A DNA stretch of 34,953 nucleotides from Pseudomonadota bacterium (lineage in GTDB: Bacteria; Pseudomonadota; Gammaproteobacteria; Steroidobacterales; MnTg04), in contig JACZVC010000029.1 of NCBI GenBank assembly GCA_022572885.1, positions 1 through 34,953 of the forward strand, given 5' to 3'. The position numbers and the translations under genes were made by a program. This document shows, in pieces, positions 8,990 through 17,856 of the stretch. How positions within the stretch are numbered: position 1 is the first letter of the stretch; every line of letters starts with the position of its first letter. The notes below the pieces were generated by a model. The model worked only from the letters and a program-made list of their open reading frames with translations, did not search any database and was not told the DNA's origin.

Positions 8990-9405
8990 TCGGGATACTC
9001 CTGTTCGGCGTGTAGTTTTTCTCGCAAAATGTATCAATAACTCTACCTTGTCGAACCGGCAGACCTGCAACTCAGCGCATGTTCGATCATAACTGATAAA
9101 TTTGCGCTGATTTCAAGCATTCGACCAGCCATTCGGCATAGCCAATAAGACGTAGGGAGCCGAATCCTGGCGGCGGCAAGGGCAACAACCGGCTTTTTGC
9201 CCAGGTCTCCGACCGCAGAATATCCTCGGGCGCGCGCTAACCACCTGTGATGCGGTTGTTTCAGACCAAGGTACGGGCTATTTTCGAGATATAACATAAC
9301 GTTAGCTTGCATTCCTCGGAATTTGTTGCACAATGTGCTGTAGGTACCGGATTCCAGGGAAGGGATTCGCAGGAGAGCCGCCAGAATACAAGAGAGGACT
9401 CCGGG
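8990..9405. other. 416-bp divergent intergenic region
   Basis: The space between the leftward glycosyltransferase and the rightward GGDEF/EAL gene must hold both promoters. A -10-like TATAAC occurs at 9290-9295 on the plus strand without a convincing -35. The ribosome binding sites at both edges are good (AGGAG at 8998-9002; AGAGGA at 9391-9396). No RNA gene or clear palindrome was found. I looked for a c-di-GMP riboswitch because of the downstream gene and could not match the conserved core. Confidence 0.5.
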
Positions 9406-12105
9406 ATGAGTTCACCAGCAGGCGAGAAAGGCAAGGCACCTGAGCAGCGGGATACGAGCCTGTCCGGTATCCTTAGCCAATCCCAAAAACCCTCGGCCGG
9501 TCTTGATCTGCAATACGTCAAGGTTGCCGTCGATCTGCAAAACCTCAGTGCGGACGATGCTGACGAAAAACTTCAGGCCTGCCTCGATAATTTGCTCAAA
9601 GCCTCGTCAGTCGATACAGCATTCATCGCGTTGTTCGACGATCAGACCACGCGAATCGAGCGGCTGATCGTTTCGAAAACGGCTTTTTCGCAGAGTGCGG
9701 CCGAGGTCCTCAATGGCAAGGAGCTCGAAGAGCTTTCATGGTTTCGCGCGCGGCTGAGACATTTGCGGGTCGTCGAGATCGCGGACACGGCTAGCGTTGC
9801 CTCGAGCAATGCGGACGCGGCGTTCCTCGCCGAAAGACATATTGGTTCCATACTGATTACTGCTTTTAGCATCGGCGATCGTTTGGCCGGGATGTTGGGT
9901 CTTTGCATGGATTCCGCAAAACCCGATGGCTGGGAAGTTGATTACCACCTGCTCCTGAAACTGATCGGTACTTCGCTGGCGTGCGGCCTGGAAAAACTTA
10001 CCCTGGCGCATCGCCTGGCGAATATCGAGGAATTGCGGGAGGTGTACGATATCTGTGCAAACGACGGTATCTGGGACTACGACTCGGCAACTCGGCAGCT
10101 CATTTTTTCACCACGCTGGAAAACGATGCTGGGCTATGCACAGGATGAACTGACGAACTCTCCGGACTGGCGGGACCTGGTGCACCCGGATGACCTGGGT
10201 CGCGTCCAGGGCGAAATGCGCGCTTATGTGGATGGACGCGCCGACCGTTTCGAGAGCACGCATCGCATGCGGCATCGCGCAGGCGGTTGGCGATGGGTGC
10301 ATAGCCGTGTGCTCGCCCTGAGGACAGAAACAGGCAACGTACGCCGCCTGATTGGTGTCGAACTCGACATTACCCAGCGCAAGACCTACGAAGAAGAGTT
10401 GTTTCGCGAGAAAGAACGCGCGCAGATTACCCTGCAGTCCATCGGCGACGGCGTTGTAACCACCGATGAAAACAGTATCGTCGATTACCTGAACCCGATC
10501 GCGGAAGACCTGACCGGTTGGTCATTGGAGGACGCACAGGGTAAGAAAGTCGATGAAATATTTCGCAGTTTCCACGAAGAGACCTGCGAACCGCTGGAAA
10601 ACCCGCTGGCAATGGCGATCAAGCGTTGCCGCCTGATAAAAACCGTCAGACCGACACTGCTGATCCGCCGCGATGGCAATGAGTTGTACATAGAAAGTAC
10701 CGCCGCGCCGATCCGCAATGGCTCGGGTGACGTTAGCGGTGGCGTCCTGGTGTTTCACGACGTCAGTGAGTCACGCGAGCTAAACCGCAAACTCAGTTAT
10801 CACGCCAGTCACGACATCCTGACCGGCCTGGTTAACCGGCGCGAGTTCGAGAACAAACTGGAGCGCGCCCTGAAAGCGGCGCAAAGCAGGGAAAAGTCCT
10901 ACGCGATGTGTCATCTCGATCTCGATCAGTTCAAGATCGTCAACGATACCTGCGGGCACAGCGCCGGAGATGCACTGCTCGGCCAGTTGGGCGCCCTGTT
11001 GAAATCCAGAATCCGCTGGCGGGACACCGTGGCGCGACTGGGTGGTGATGAGTTCGGCGTGTTGCTGGAAAGCTGCTCGCTGGATGAAGCGATGAAGACC
11101 GCCGAAGACCTGCGCGAAACAGTCAAGGAATTCCACTTCGTCTGGGAGGATAGAACCTTCAGACTCGGCGTCAGCATCGGCATTGTGCCGATTAGCTCGG
11201 AAAACCAGGACGTGGCCGCGTTACTCAGTGCAGCGGACAGTGCCTGCGCGGCCGCCAAGGAGGCGGGGCGCAATCGCATCCACTGCTACCAGGAAAACGA
11301 CATCGACCTGATGCGTCGGCGCAAGGAAATGCAATGGGCCGCGCGCATCAACAATGCACTGGAGGAAAACCGTTTCGAATTGTTCCGCCAGACGATAATG
11401 CCGCTGCAGGACAACGACACCGGCTCCCATTACGAAATCCTGTTGCGCATGCGCGATGAAAACGGGCACATCGTAACGCCTGATTTATTCATATCCGCCG
11501 CCGAGAGATTCGGCATCACGCCGGCAATCGACCGCTGGGTTATCGAAAATACTTTCCGCTGGCTGGTATCGGAAGCCGATGAGCGCGAGCGGCTGGCGAT
11601 GTGCTCGATAAATCTGTCGGGCCTGAGCATCGGTGACGACAAGTTCTTGCCGTTCGTCACCGAACAGTTACAGATGAGCGGCCTGGATGCCGAAAAAATC
11701 TGCTTCGAAATCACCGAGACGGCGGCGATCGCCAGTTATTCACAAGCCAATCGGTTTATTCAGGCGCTCAAAGAATTCGGCTGCCGTTTCGCGCTGGATG
11801 ACTTCGGAACAGGCCTGTCTTCATTTGGCTACCTCAAGCATTTTCCGGTGGATTTCCTGAAAATCGATGGCAGTTTCGTCAAGGAAATCCTGCACGACCC
11901 GATCGATCGTGAAATGGTTCGCTCGATCAATGAAATCGGTCATCTGACCGGCAAACAGACGATTGCCGAGTTTGCCGAGAACGAGGAAATCATCGCCATG
12001 CTCAAGGGCATGGGCGTGGATTATGCCCAGGGTTACGGTGTCTCCGAACCCAAGCGTATCGTCCGCGACACCGATGCAGAGATCGAAACCGGCGACTTGA
12101 TTTAA
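9406..12105 (+). CDS. GAF-PAS-PAS-GGDEF-EAL c-di-GMP turnover protein
   Basis: An 899-residue cytoplasmic signalling protein. Approximate order: GAF-like sensor 35-195; PAS 218-326 (IWDYDSATRQL, LVHPDDLGRV, WRWVHSRVLALR, DITQRK); PAS 337-458 (SIGDGVVTTDE, FHDVSESREL); GGDEF 461-628 with an intact GGDEF motif near 545 and an RWRD inhibitory site five residues before it; EAL 641-890. The EAL signature reads EIL (YEILLRM), a conservative variant, and the later metal and substrate motifs DDFGTG and KIDGSFV are present. Both diguanylate cyclase and phosphodiesterase activities are therefore possible. No membrane segment is seen. The start is ATG 9406 with AGAGGA 9 nt upstream; the frame continues further 5' to a TTG but without support. 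Its stop overlaps the fadE stop on the other strand. Confidence 0.92.
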   Translation: MSSPAGEKGKAPEQRDTSLSGILSQSQKPSAGLDLQYVKVAVDLQNLSADDADEKLQACLDNLLKASSVDTAFIALFDDQTTRIERLIVSKTAFSQSAAEVLNGKELEELSWFRARLRHLRVVEIADTASVASSNADAAFLAERHIGSILITAFSIGDRLAGMLGLCMDSAKPDGWEVDYHLLLKLIGTSLACGLEKLTLAHRLANIEELREVYDICANDGIWDYDSATRQLIFSPRWKTMLGYAQDELTNSPDWRDLVHPDDLGRVQGEMRAYVDGRADRFESTHRMRHRAGGWRWVHSRVLALRTETGNVRRLIGVELDITQRKTYEEELFREKERAQITLQSIGDGVVTTDENSIVDYLNPIAEDLTGWSLEDAQGKKVDEIFRSFHEETCEPLENPLAMAIKRCRLIKTVRPTLLIRRDGNELYIESTAAPIRNGSGDVSGGVLVFHDVSESRELNRKLSYHASHDILTGLVNRREFENKLERALKAAQSREKSYAMCHLDLDQFKIVNDTCGHSAGDALLGQLGALLKSRIRWRDTVARLGGDEFGVLLESCSLDEAMKTAEDLRETVKEFHFVWEDRTFRLGVSIGIVPISSENQDVAALLSAADSACAAAKEAGRNRIHCYQENDIDLMRRRKEMQWAARINNALEENRFELFRQTIMPLQDNDTGSHYEILLRMRDENGHIVTPDLFISAAERFGITPAIDRWVIENTFRWLVSEADERERLAMCSINLSGLSIGDDKFLPFVTEQLQMSGLDAEKICFEITETAAIASYSQANRFIQALKEFGCRFALDDFGTGLSSFGYLKHFPVDFLKIDGSFVKEILHDPIDREMVRSINEIGHLTGKQTIAEFAENEEIIAMLKGMGVDYAQGYGVSEPKRIVRDTDAEIETGDLI

Positions 12106-14543
12106 CCGGCCTGCGCAACCTCGTCTTCGGCAAGCGCCGCCGCTGTTCCCCCGGGGAATACATCGACCTGCAAGGCGTCATCCACAAGCTCGGCCGCTTC
12201 GCGGATGAGTTGAGCTTCCATATCGGTGATTACGCCGGCTTCGAGACCGGCGGCGACCGCCTCCTCGTAATCATAGGGAAAGACCTGCTTGCCGGTAGCA
12301 TTCCTGATCTTGATTTCCAGCGGCTCGGAGTCGACGGATTTGCGAAATGCCAGTTCGACCCGACCGACCGGGTCGTCTTTTTTCAGGTTGATAAACAATC
12401 CCTCGGTGAGCCGGTCGCGCGCTGCGGAGGGTTCGAGCAGGATCGAAGCCACCTCGTGGCCAAGTTTGTCAGAGGCGCCCTTGGCTCGCCGTCCCAACGG
12501 GAGGACCAGCCAACGCATCAGGCGGCCGGCCAGCGACGATGGGAAATTGCGAAATATGGCGTCGAGGCGGTCTTCGATGATGCCGAGTGAATCCTCGAGT
12601 ACCCATTGGGCCAGCACCAGGTCCTCTGGACAACGACCCTGATCCTCGTAGTGCTTGATAACCGCGGAACCAAAATACAGGTGGCTGAGAATATCGCCAA
12701 AGCGTGCCGACAGTTTCTCGCGGCGTTTGAGTTCGCCGCCCAGCATCAGCATCGCGACATCCGCAACAAAGGCGAATGCTGCGCTCATTCGCGACAGGCG
12801 CCGCTGGTAATGGGTCAGGGGGCCGATATCGGGAACGCTGACCAGGCGGGAGCCGCTCAGCGCGTCAACCACGGCGCGGACCGCGTTGCTGATCGTAAAC
12901 CCGATATGCCCGAACATTGCCCGGTCGAAATCCCGCAGACCCTGTTTCGGGTCTTCGTTGGCAACGGCGAGCATTTCTGTCAGGACATAGGGATGGCAAC
13001 GAATCGCCCCCTGGCCAAAGATAATCATGCTGCGAGTCAGGATATTGGCGCCTTCGACCGTGATCGCCACCGGTATGGTGCGATAGGTCGAGACCAGGTA
13101 GTTTCGTGGCCCGCAACAGACCGCGCGGCCGCCGTGGATGTCCATCGCGTCGTTCAAACACTGACGCATACCCTCGGTGTTGTGATATTTCAGTATCGCC
13201 GACAATACCGATGGTTTTTCCCCGAGAGCGAGTGCAGACGCAGTCAGGCAACGCGCGGCATCCATGCGATAAGTCAGGCCGGCGATTCGGGTAAGCGCTT
13301 CCTCGACGCCTTCGAAGCGGCCAATCGGGGTCTTGAACTGTTTGCGTATCCGCGCGTAAGCGCCGGTGGTCAGCGAGCACAGCTTGCCGGCCCCTGCTCC
13401 GAGCGCGGGCAGTGAAATCGCCCGCCCAACCGACAGGCAATCCATCAGCATGCGCCAGCCCTGGCCGATATATTCCTGTCCGCCGATAATCCACTCCATC
13501 GGTACGAAAACGTCGGTGCCGAAATTCGGGCCGTTGAGAAAGGCGCCGCCCGGGTTATGCCGGTCGCCGATCCTGACGCCAGGCGTGTCGCTCGGTATCA
13601 GCGCGCAGGTAATGCCCAGTTCTTCACGGTCGCCCAGCAAGCCATCGGGATCGCGAGCCTTGAATGCAAGGCCGAGTATGGTGCAGGCCGGACCCAGCGT
13701 GATATAGCGTTTCGACCAGTTGATATTGAAGCCCAGGACTTCGCGGCCTTCATATTCACCCTTGCAGACGATGCCGTAATCTGTCATCGCTCCGGCATCG
13801 GAACCGGCGTACGGGCTGGTCAAGGCAAATGCAGGTATTTCCTTACCCGCGGCGAGGCGCGGGAGGTAGTAATCTTTTTGCTTTTCTGTGCCGTAATGCA
13901 TCAGCAATTCGCCTGGACCTAGCGAGTTTGGCACCATGACGGTAACCCCGGCGGCCAGGCTGCGGCTGGCGACTTTCATGACCACTTCCGACTGCGCCCT
14001 GGGCGAAAACTCCAGGCCGCCGTATTTTTTCGGAATGATCATGCCGAAAAACTTGTTTTTCCTGATGCAGTTCCAGGATTCTTCAGGCAAATCATTCAGA
14101 TCATTGTTGATATGCCAGTCGTCCAGGGTTTCACACAGTTCGGCGACCGGCCCATCGATGAAAGCCTTTTCTTCATCGCTGAGTTCCGATACCGGAACAT
14201 CCATCAGTTTTTTCCAGTCTGGCCGGCCACTGAACAAATCGCCATCCCACCAGACGGTGCCGGCGTCGATGGCCTCTTTTTCGGTGCTGGACATCGGCGG
14301 CAGAACTGAACTGAACCATTCCATCAGTGGCTTGCTCAGAATCATCCGCCGCAGCGGCCTGATATTAAGCGGAGCGGCCAGCAATGCGAATATGATCCAC
14401 GGAATGACGCTGGTCTGTCCGCCGAGCCACTGTAAACCACCGATGAAAACAGCAGCGGCAACAGTCCATTGCCAAAGACTTGCGCGTAGATAGGCGAGCG
14501 CGATAGCTGCCACCGCGATCAGGATCCAAGTCAGGGCCGTCAT
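12102..14543 (-). CDS. fadE: Membrane-associated acyl-CoA dehydrogenase FadE
   Basis: An 813-residue FadE-type acyl-CoA dehydrogenase, the first oxidation step of fatty acid beta-oxidation. Residues about 4-65 contain hydrophobic segments typical of FadE and absent from soluble acyl-CoA dehydrogenases. The catalytic part includes LGPGELLMHYGTEKQKDYYLP (in pieces), FALTSPYAGSDAGAM and YITLGPACTILGLAF. The glutamate of ITVEGANILTRSM (E497) lies in the motif expected to carry the catalytic base. The extended C-terminal region (DUF1974-like) is also present. The start at 14543 has a strong AGGAGG site. It lies downstream of nadC in the same direction but has its own probable promoter with a 19-bp palindrome. 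Its stop codon shares bases with that of the convergent GGDEF/EAL gene. Confidence 0.95.
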   Translation of the reverse strand: MTALTWILIAVAAIALAYLRASLWQWTVAAAVFIGGLQWLGGQTSVIPWIIFALLAAPLNIRPLRRMILSKPLMEWFSSVLPPMSSTEKEAIDAGTVWWDGDLFSGRPDWKKLMDVPVSELSDEEKAFIDGPVAELCETLDDWHINNDLNDLPEESWNCIRKNKFFGMIIPKKYGGLEFSPRAQSEVVMKVASRSLAAGVTVMVPNSLGPGELLMHYGTEKQKDYYLPRLAAGKEIPAFALTSPYAGSDAGAMTDYGIVCKGEYEGREVLGFNINWSKRYITLGPACTILGLAFKARDPDGLLGDREELGITCALIPSDTPGVRIGDRHNPGGAFLNGPNFGTDVFVPMEWIIGGQEYIGQGWRMLMDCLSVGRAISLPALGAGAGKLCSLTTGAYARIRKQFKTPIGRFEGVEEALTRIAGLTYRMDAARCLTASALALGEKPSVLSAILKYHNTEGMRQCLNDAMDIHGGRAVCCGPRNYLVSTYRTIPVAITVEGANILTRSMIIFGQGAIRCHPYVLTEMLAVANEDPKQGLRDFDRAMFGHIGFTISNAVRAVVDALSGSRLVSVPDIGPLTHYQRRLSRMSAAFAFVADVAMLMLGGELKRREKLSARFGDILSHLYFGSAVIKHYEDQGRCPEDLVLAQWVLEDSLGIIEDRLDAIFRNFPSSLAGRLMRWLVLPLGRRAKGASDKLGHEVASILLEPSAARDRLTEGLFINLKKDDPVGRVELAFRKSVDSEPLEIKIRNATGKQVFPYDYEEAVAAGLEAGVITDMEAQLIREAAELVDDALQVDVFPGGTAAALAEDEVAQAG

Positions 14544-14591
14544 TTCTTTTCCTCCTGGTTTTGGCCTGTGTCACACGCCAAAAATTAAACA

Positions 14592-14610
14592 TATGATGCA
14601 TTGCATCATA
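14592..14610. promoter_or_regulatory. Candidate operator overlapping the fadE -10 box
   Basis: A perfect inverted repeat, TATGATGCA-T-TGCATCATA, with 9-bp arms and one central base, 49 bp upstream of fadE. On the minus strand its first arm overlaps TGCTATGAT (14605-14613), an extended -10 element (TGnTATGAT). A bound protein would block RNA polymerase, as expected for a fatty-acid-responsive repressor. The protein is unknown; the sequence matches neither the E. coli FadR nor the PsrA consensus as I know them. Confidence 0.65.
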
Positions 14611-14659
14611 GCAGATATGACGCGGGCTTTTGGCAAAAGTGCCGCTTCAGCCGGCTAGG

Positions 14660-15538
14660 TCATGGCTCCCTAATGGTAAAACGCATTGAAAAATCAACCG
14701 CCCGGAGATTCTTGGTCAGCGCGCCACAGGAGATGAAATCGACTCCGGTCGCCGCCGTTTCCTGCAGTTGTTCGACCTGGTAGCCGCCTGAAGCTTCCAG
14801 GATGGCCTGGCTCCCGGAGTCACGGGTTTTGCTCACCGCCTCTTTTAGCAGTGCATTGGAAAAATTGTCCAGCAGTACGCTGTCCGCAGTGGCGGCCAGT
14901 GCCTGGTTCAGCTGATCCAGGTTCTCGACCTCGACCTGGACGGGCAGATCGCTGATCGTTCTCGCCCGGGCGATAGCGGCCGCCACCGATCCGGCTGCGG
15001 CGATATGGTTTTCCTTGATCAGGATTGCGTCATACAGACCCTGCCGGTGGTTTCGCGCGCCGCCGCAGGCGACCGCATACTTTTGCGCGTTGCGCAGACC
15101 CGGGATGGTTTTTCGGGTGTCCAGGATCTGACAGCCCGTACCCCTGACCGCATCGGCGTATCGCCTGGCCGTGGTTGCCGTGGCCGATAGCGTCTGCAGA
15201 AAGTTCAGCGCCGTTCGTTCACCGGTCAACATCGCGCGGGCAGGCCCGGCGAGACGGCAAATCGTTTGCCGAGCCTTTGCCGCGTCACCCTCGGTCAATA
15301 GCCATTCGATGCTTATTCCAGGATCCAGTTGGCCGAATACTTCGTCGAACCATGGACGCCCGCAGATTACCGCGGCTTCGCGCACGATTACCGTTGCTTG
15401 AGCCATGGCGTCGGTTGCCACCAGTACCGCGGTCAGGTCCCCGCCGCCCACGTCTTCTGCCAGTGCATGACGGACAAGCTGCGGCATATCGTCCGGTACG
15501 GGGTTGGAAAATCGTTGCTTGTGCTTGGTCTGGCTCAT
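14660..15538 (-). CDS. nadC: Quinolinate phosphoribosyltransferase (nicotinate-nucleotide pyrophosphorylase)
   Basis: A 292-residue NadC. It makes nicotinate mononucleotide, CO2 and diphosphate from quinolinate and PRPP in de novo NAD synthesis. The N-terminal part has ALAEDVGGGDLTAVLV. The core (about residues 138-178) has the signature LDTRKTIPGLRNAQKYAV followed by GGARNHRQGLYDAILIKENH, with the substrate-binding Arg and Lys residues. The C-terminal barrel strands VEVENLDQLNQAL, VLLDNF and LEASGGY are present. Length is normal. The ribosome binding site is weak (GGACTACCG before ATG). It is followed on the same strand by fadE after 116 bp. There is no link in function between the two genes, and fadE has its own promoter signals. 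Confidence 0.96.
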   Translation of the reverse strand: MSQTKHKQRFSNPVPDDMPQLVRHALAEDVGGGDLTAVLVATDAMAQATVIVREAAVICGRPWFDEVFGQLDPGISIEWLLTEGDAAKARQTICRLAGPARAMLTGERTALNFLQTLSATATTARRYADAVRGTGCQILDTRKTIPGLRNAQKYAVACGGARNHRQGLYDAILIKENHIAAAGSVAAAIARARTISDLPVQVEVENLDQLNQALAATADSVLLDNFSNALLKEAVSKTRDSGSQAILEASGGYQVEQLQETAATGVDFISCGALTKNLRAVDFSMRFTIREP

Positions 15539-15623
15539 CGGTAGTCCGGGAGAATGACTAATCAGGGTTGGCCTGTGTTCGACCAGATTCCGGAATCATC
15601 GCTTTTTGTCGGGGGACAAACAA

Positions 15624-15647
15624 GAAACCCGGCAAACGCCGGGTTTC
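15624..15647 (-). terminator. Probable terminator of the PuuD-like membrane gene
   Basis: A perfect 10-bp stem, GAAACCCGGC (15624-15633) with GCCGGGTTTC (15638-15647), and a 4-base loop. On the minus strand it is followed by TTGTTTG, a modest T-rich tail. It lies 25 bp after the stop of the leftward gene at 15672 and before nadC. Confidence 0.75.
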
Positions 15648-15671
15648 CGTCGTCGTTCATGAACTTTCTCT

Positions 15672-16262
15672 TCAGAACGGCAAACCATGAGTCGCGCCCG
15701 TCATGCACATCAGCATCGGCAGCGACAGCAAGGTGTTGGTTCGCGAAGCCATGAAAGCGATACTCTTTGCTTTCGCTTTTTCCTCGTCTGTGGCCGGTAC
15801 CATGCCGAGCAGTTTTTTCTGGTTTGGCCAGATCAGGACCCAGACATTGAACAGCATGATGGTTCCCATCCAGGCGCCCAGCCCGAGAATGGTGTAGTAA
15901 CTGCTACCTTCAGACATACCCAGGGTGAATGTGGGTACGAAATTTTTTCCCAGGTAGGCAGCACCCGACAGCCAGGTCACCAGGGCCGCCCAGCGGAACC
16001 AGTTGAGCGCCAGCGGCGCTACATACTTGGTAATCGCGGCGCCTCCCGGGCCTCCTTCATCGCTGGCGGCAGCGCCCAGCGCGGAAACCTGGACGAAATT
16101 GAAGTAGTACAGCAAGCCTATCCAGGTGACCCCGGCAATGATGTGCAGCCAGCGGACAAACTGGTTCCAGTCAAATGCGAAGCCACCCACCGAGGCGCCG
16201 ATAATCAGCATCAGCACAAAACCAGCGATCAGCGTTCCGTTTACCGTTTTTAGTGGGTTCAT
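15672..16262 (-). CDS. PuuD-type membrane protein (urate hydroxylase membrane domain), stand-alone
   Basis: A 196-residue protein with about five membrane helices. It matches the membrane domain of PuuD-like urate hydroxylases (Urate_ox_N): WLHIIAGVTWIGLLYYFNFVQV, WFRWAALVTWLSGAAYL, and the strongly conserved FNVWVLIWPNQKKLLGM. A C-terminal block follows with SRTNTLLSLPMLMCMTGATH. Full-length PuuD adds a C-terminal cytochrome c domain; here there is no CxxCH and the protein stops after the membrane part. No purine-degradation genes are nearby, so urate oxidation is not established, and it may have another redox or transport role. The start ATG at 16262 has GGGAGAGAG upstream. It appears to be a single-gene transcript with a terminator after it. 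Confidence 0.75.
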   Translation of the reverse strand: MNPLKTVNGTLIAGFVLMLIIGASVGGFAFDWNQFVRWLHIIAGVTWIGLLYYFNFVQVSALGAAASDEGGPGGAAITKYVAPLALNWFRWAALVTWLSGAAYLGKNFVPTFTLGMSEGSSYYTILGLGAWMGTIMLFNVWVLIWPNQKKLLGMVPATDEEKAKAKSIAFMASRTNTLLSLPMLMCMTGATHGLPF

Positions 16263-16472
16263 GATCGTCTCTCTCCCGCAGAATTATGATGTTTTTCGGC
16301 GTCAGCGTGAATGCGCCAGACACTCGATGTATTGGAAGAATAGGTTAGGCGCCGGGATATTTCAAACGCAGCAGCCCACGCAGCAGCAACGGTGGCCGGC
16401 TATTCGCCACGGTTTTTTGTGGCCGGCTTCGAGTAGAATGTAGGCACGCGATTCCAGGGACGGGTTAATGCC

Positions 16473-16826
16473 ATGAAGAAAATTCTGATCGCTGCGCTGC
16501 TGGCCTTTACAGTGACGATTTTGCCCGCTTGCGCGGCCGCGCTTCTTGGCGGGCAGGGCAGCGGTAGTTACCAGTCGTCCGGCGATGGCCGTGGCGGCGC
16601 GCAGTCGGCGGGGGATCAGACGATCAGCGCGACCTTGCAGGAAAAATTGTCGTCCGACCCGGTCACCAAGGGTTCCAGGATACAGATTGAGACCAGCAAT
16701 GCAATTGTGGTCTTGAAAGGTGACGTGGCATCGGTAAGAATCAGTCGGCGCGCGGCCGAGATAGCCGGCCAGGTCGACAAAGTCAGGGCGGTCAGGAACC
16801 ATCTGTGGGTGCGTTCCAGCGACTGA
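16473..16826 (+). CDS. BON-domain lipoprotein
   Basis: A 117-residue small secreted protein. The N-terminus MKKILIAALLAFTVTILPAC is a lipoprotein signal peptide with a lipobox (LPAC, Cys20). After a Gly/Ser-rich linker, residues about 48-115 form a single BON domain (ISATLQEKLSSDP, IETSNAIVVLKGDVAS, AAEIAGQVDKVRAVRN). BON proteins such as OsmY and DolP act in the periplasm or at the outer membrane in envelope maintenance and bind phospholipid or other envelope components; most have two domains, so this is a minimal version. It precedes grxD by 45 bp and may share its transcript. The precise role is unknown. Confidence 0.85.
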   Translation: MKKILIAALLAFTVTILPACAAALLGGQGSGSYQSSGDGRGGAQSAGDQTISATLQEKLSSDPVTKGSRIQIETSNAIVVLKGDVASVRISRRAAEIAGQVDKVRAVRNHLWVRSSD

Positions 16827-16871
16827 TCGGGGTGCCGGTGGGGTGCCACAGCATACTTATAGAGGTGCAAG

Positions 16872-17186
16872 GTGGATACAAACGAGAAAATTCAGGAACA
16901 ACTGCAGGGTAATACCGTTATTTTGTATATGAAGGGTTCGCCGGACTTTCCGCAGTGCGGTTTCTCCGCCCAGACCGTCGCCGCCCTGAGAGCCTGCGAC
17001 ACCGAGTTTACCCATGTCAATATCCTTGAAGACCCCGAGCTCAGGGAAGGGCTGAAGGCGCATTCCAACTGGCCGACCTTTCCGCAGCTATACGTTTCCG
17101 GGGAACTGGTTGGCGGTTGCGACATCACGCTTGAGATGTTTCACAGCGGCGAGTTGAAAAAGCTCCTGGACAAAGCCACCGCATAG
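16872..17186 (+). CDS. grxD: Monothiol glutaredoxin, Grx4/GrxD type
   Basis: A 104-residue CGFS glutaredoxin. The active-site motif CGFS starts at Cys29 (FPQCGFSAQT). The GSH-binding WPTFPQLYV and GGCDI motifs follow. Proteins of this class bind a [2Fe-2S] cluster with glutathione, often together with BolA, and deliver or sense iron-sulphur clusters. The start is GTG at 16872 with AGAGG six bases upstream. Length is normal. The gene converges with rnt, the two stop codons being 4 bp apart. Confidence 0.96.
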   Translation: MDTNEKIQEQLQGNTVILYMKGSPDFPQCGFSAQTVAALRACDTEFTHVNILEDPELREGLKAHSNWPTFPQLYVSGELVGGCDITLEMFHSGELKKLLDKATA

Positions 17187-17190
17187 GCTG

Positions 17191-17856
17191 CTATCTTTCT
17201 CGGTTTTTTGCGCCGGCGTATTCTTCGTACTGACCGCGAAAGCGGTTGACGATCAGGCAAAAAAGATCGGCGGTACGCTCGGCGTCGTAAGCGGCGGAAT
17301 GCGCTGATTCCGTATCCCACTCCAGACCGGCCGCTATGGCTGCTCGCGCAAGAACCGTTTGTCCGAGGGCGACGCCGCCTAAAGTCGCCGTGTCGAAACT
17401 GCTGAAAGGATGAAACGGGTTGCGTTTCAACTGGCAGCGCTCGAGCGCGGCATTCAGGAAATTCAGATCGAAAAAAGCGTTATGCCCGACCAGTATGGCG
17501 CGGCTGCAACCATAATCCCGCACTGCCTTGCGGATTGGCCTGAACAATCGTCGCAATGCTTCTTTCTCCGGCAGGGCCGGGCGGAGTGGATGGTCCGGCA
17601 CTATTTTATTGACTTCCAAAGCCGCCGCTTCGATGCGTGCGCCGGGGAACGCCGCCACGTGATAGCGGATAGTCTCGCCCCGTTCCAGCGTTCCGTCTTC
17701 ATTCATTTCGACCAGGACGGCTGCAATTTCCAGCAACGCGTCGGTGGCCGCATTGAAGCCGCCGGTTTCGACGTCGATGACGACCGGCAGAAATCCCCGG
17801 AAGCGGCCGGCCATCTCCGGCGGCCGGACATTCCTGGCCGTACCTTTTTCAGTCAT
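17191..17856 (-). CDS. rnt: Ribonuclease T (DEDDh exonuclease)
   Basis: A 221-residue RNase T, the 3'-5' exoribonuclease that trims tRNA CCA ends and other structured RNAs. The DEDD motifs are intact: Exo[11 protein letters not shown] (D28, E30), Exo[14 protein letters not shown], and Exo[19 protein letters not shown] with the catalytic His and Asp. The family typically contains the conserved AALEVNKI block, also present here. The start overlaps the end of pyrC by 8 nt, which points to translational coupling in a pepA-pyrC-rnt operon read leftward. Confidence 0.96.
   Translation of the reverse strand: MTEKGTARNVRPPEMAGRFRGFLPVVIDVETGGFNAATDALLEIAAVLVEMNEDGTLERGETIRYHVAAFPGARIEAAALEVNKIVPDHPLRPALPEKEALRRLFRPIRKAVRDYGCSRAILVGHNAFFDLNFLNAALERCQLKRNPFHPFSSFDTATLGGVALGQTVLARAAIAAGLEWDTESAHSAAYDAERTADLFCLIVNRFRGQYEEYAGAKNRER

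Noticed and set aside
9100-9400. Possible c-di-GMP riboswitch upstream of the GGDEF/EAL gene.
   Set aside because: Neither strand shows the conserved GEMM core in the right order, only scattered GC-rich stems.
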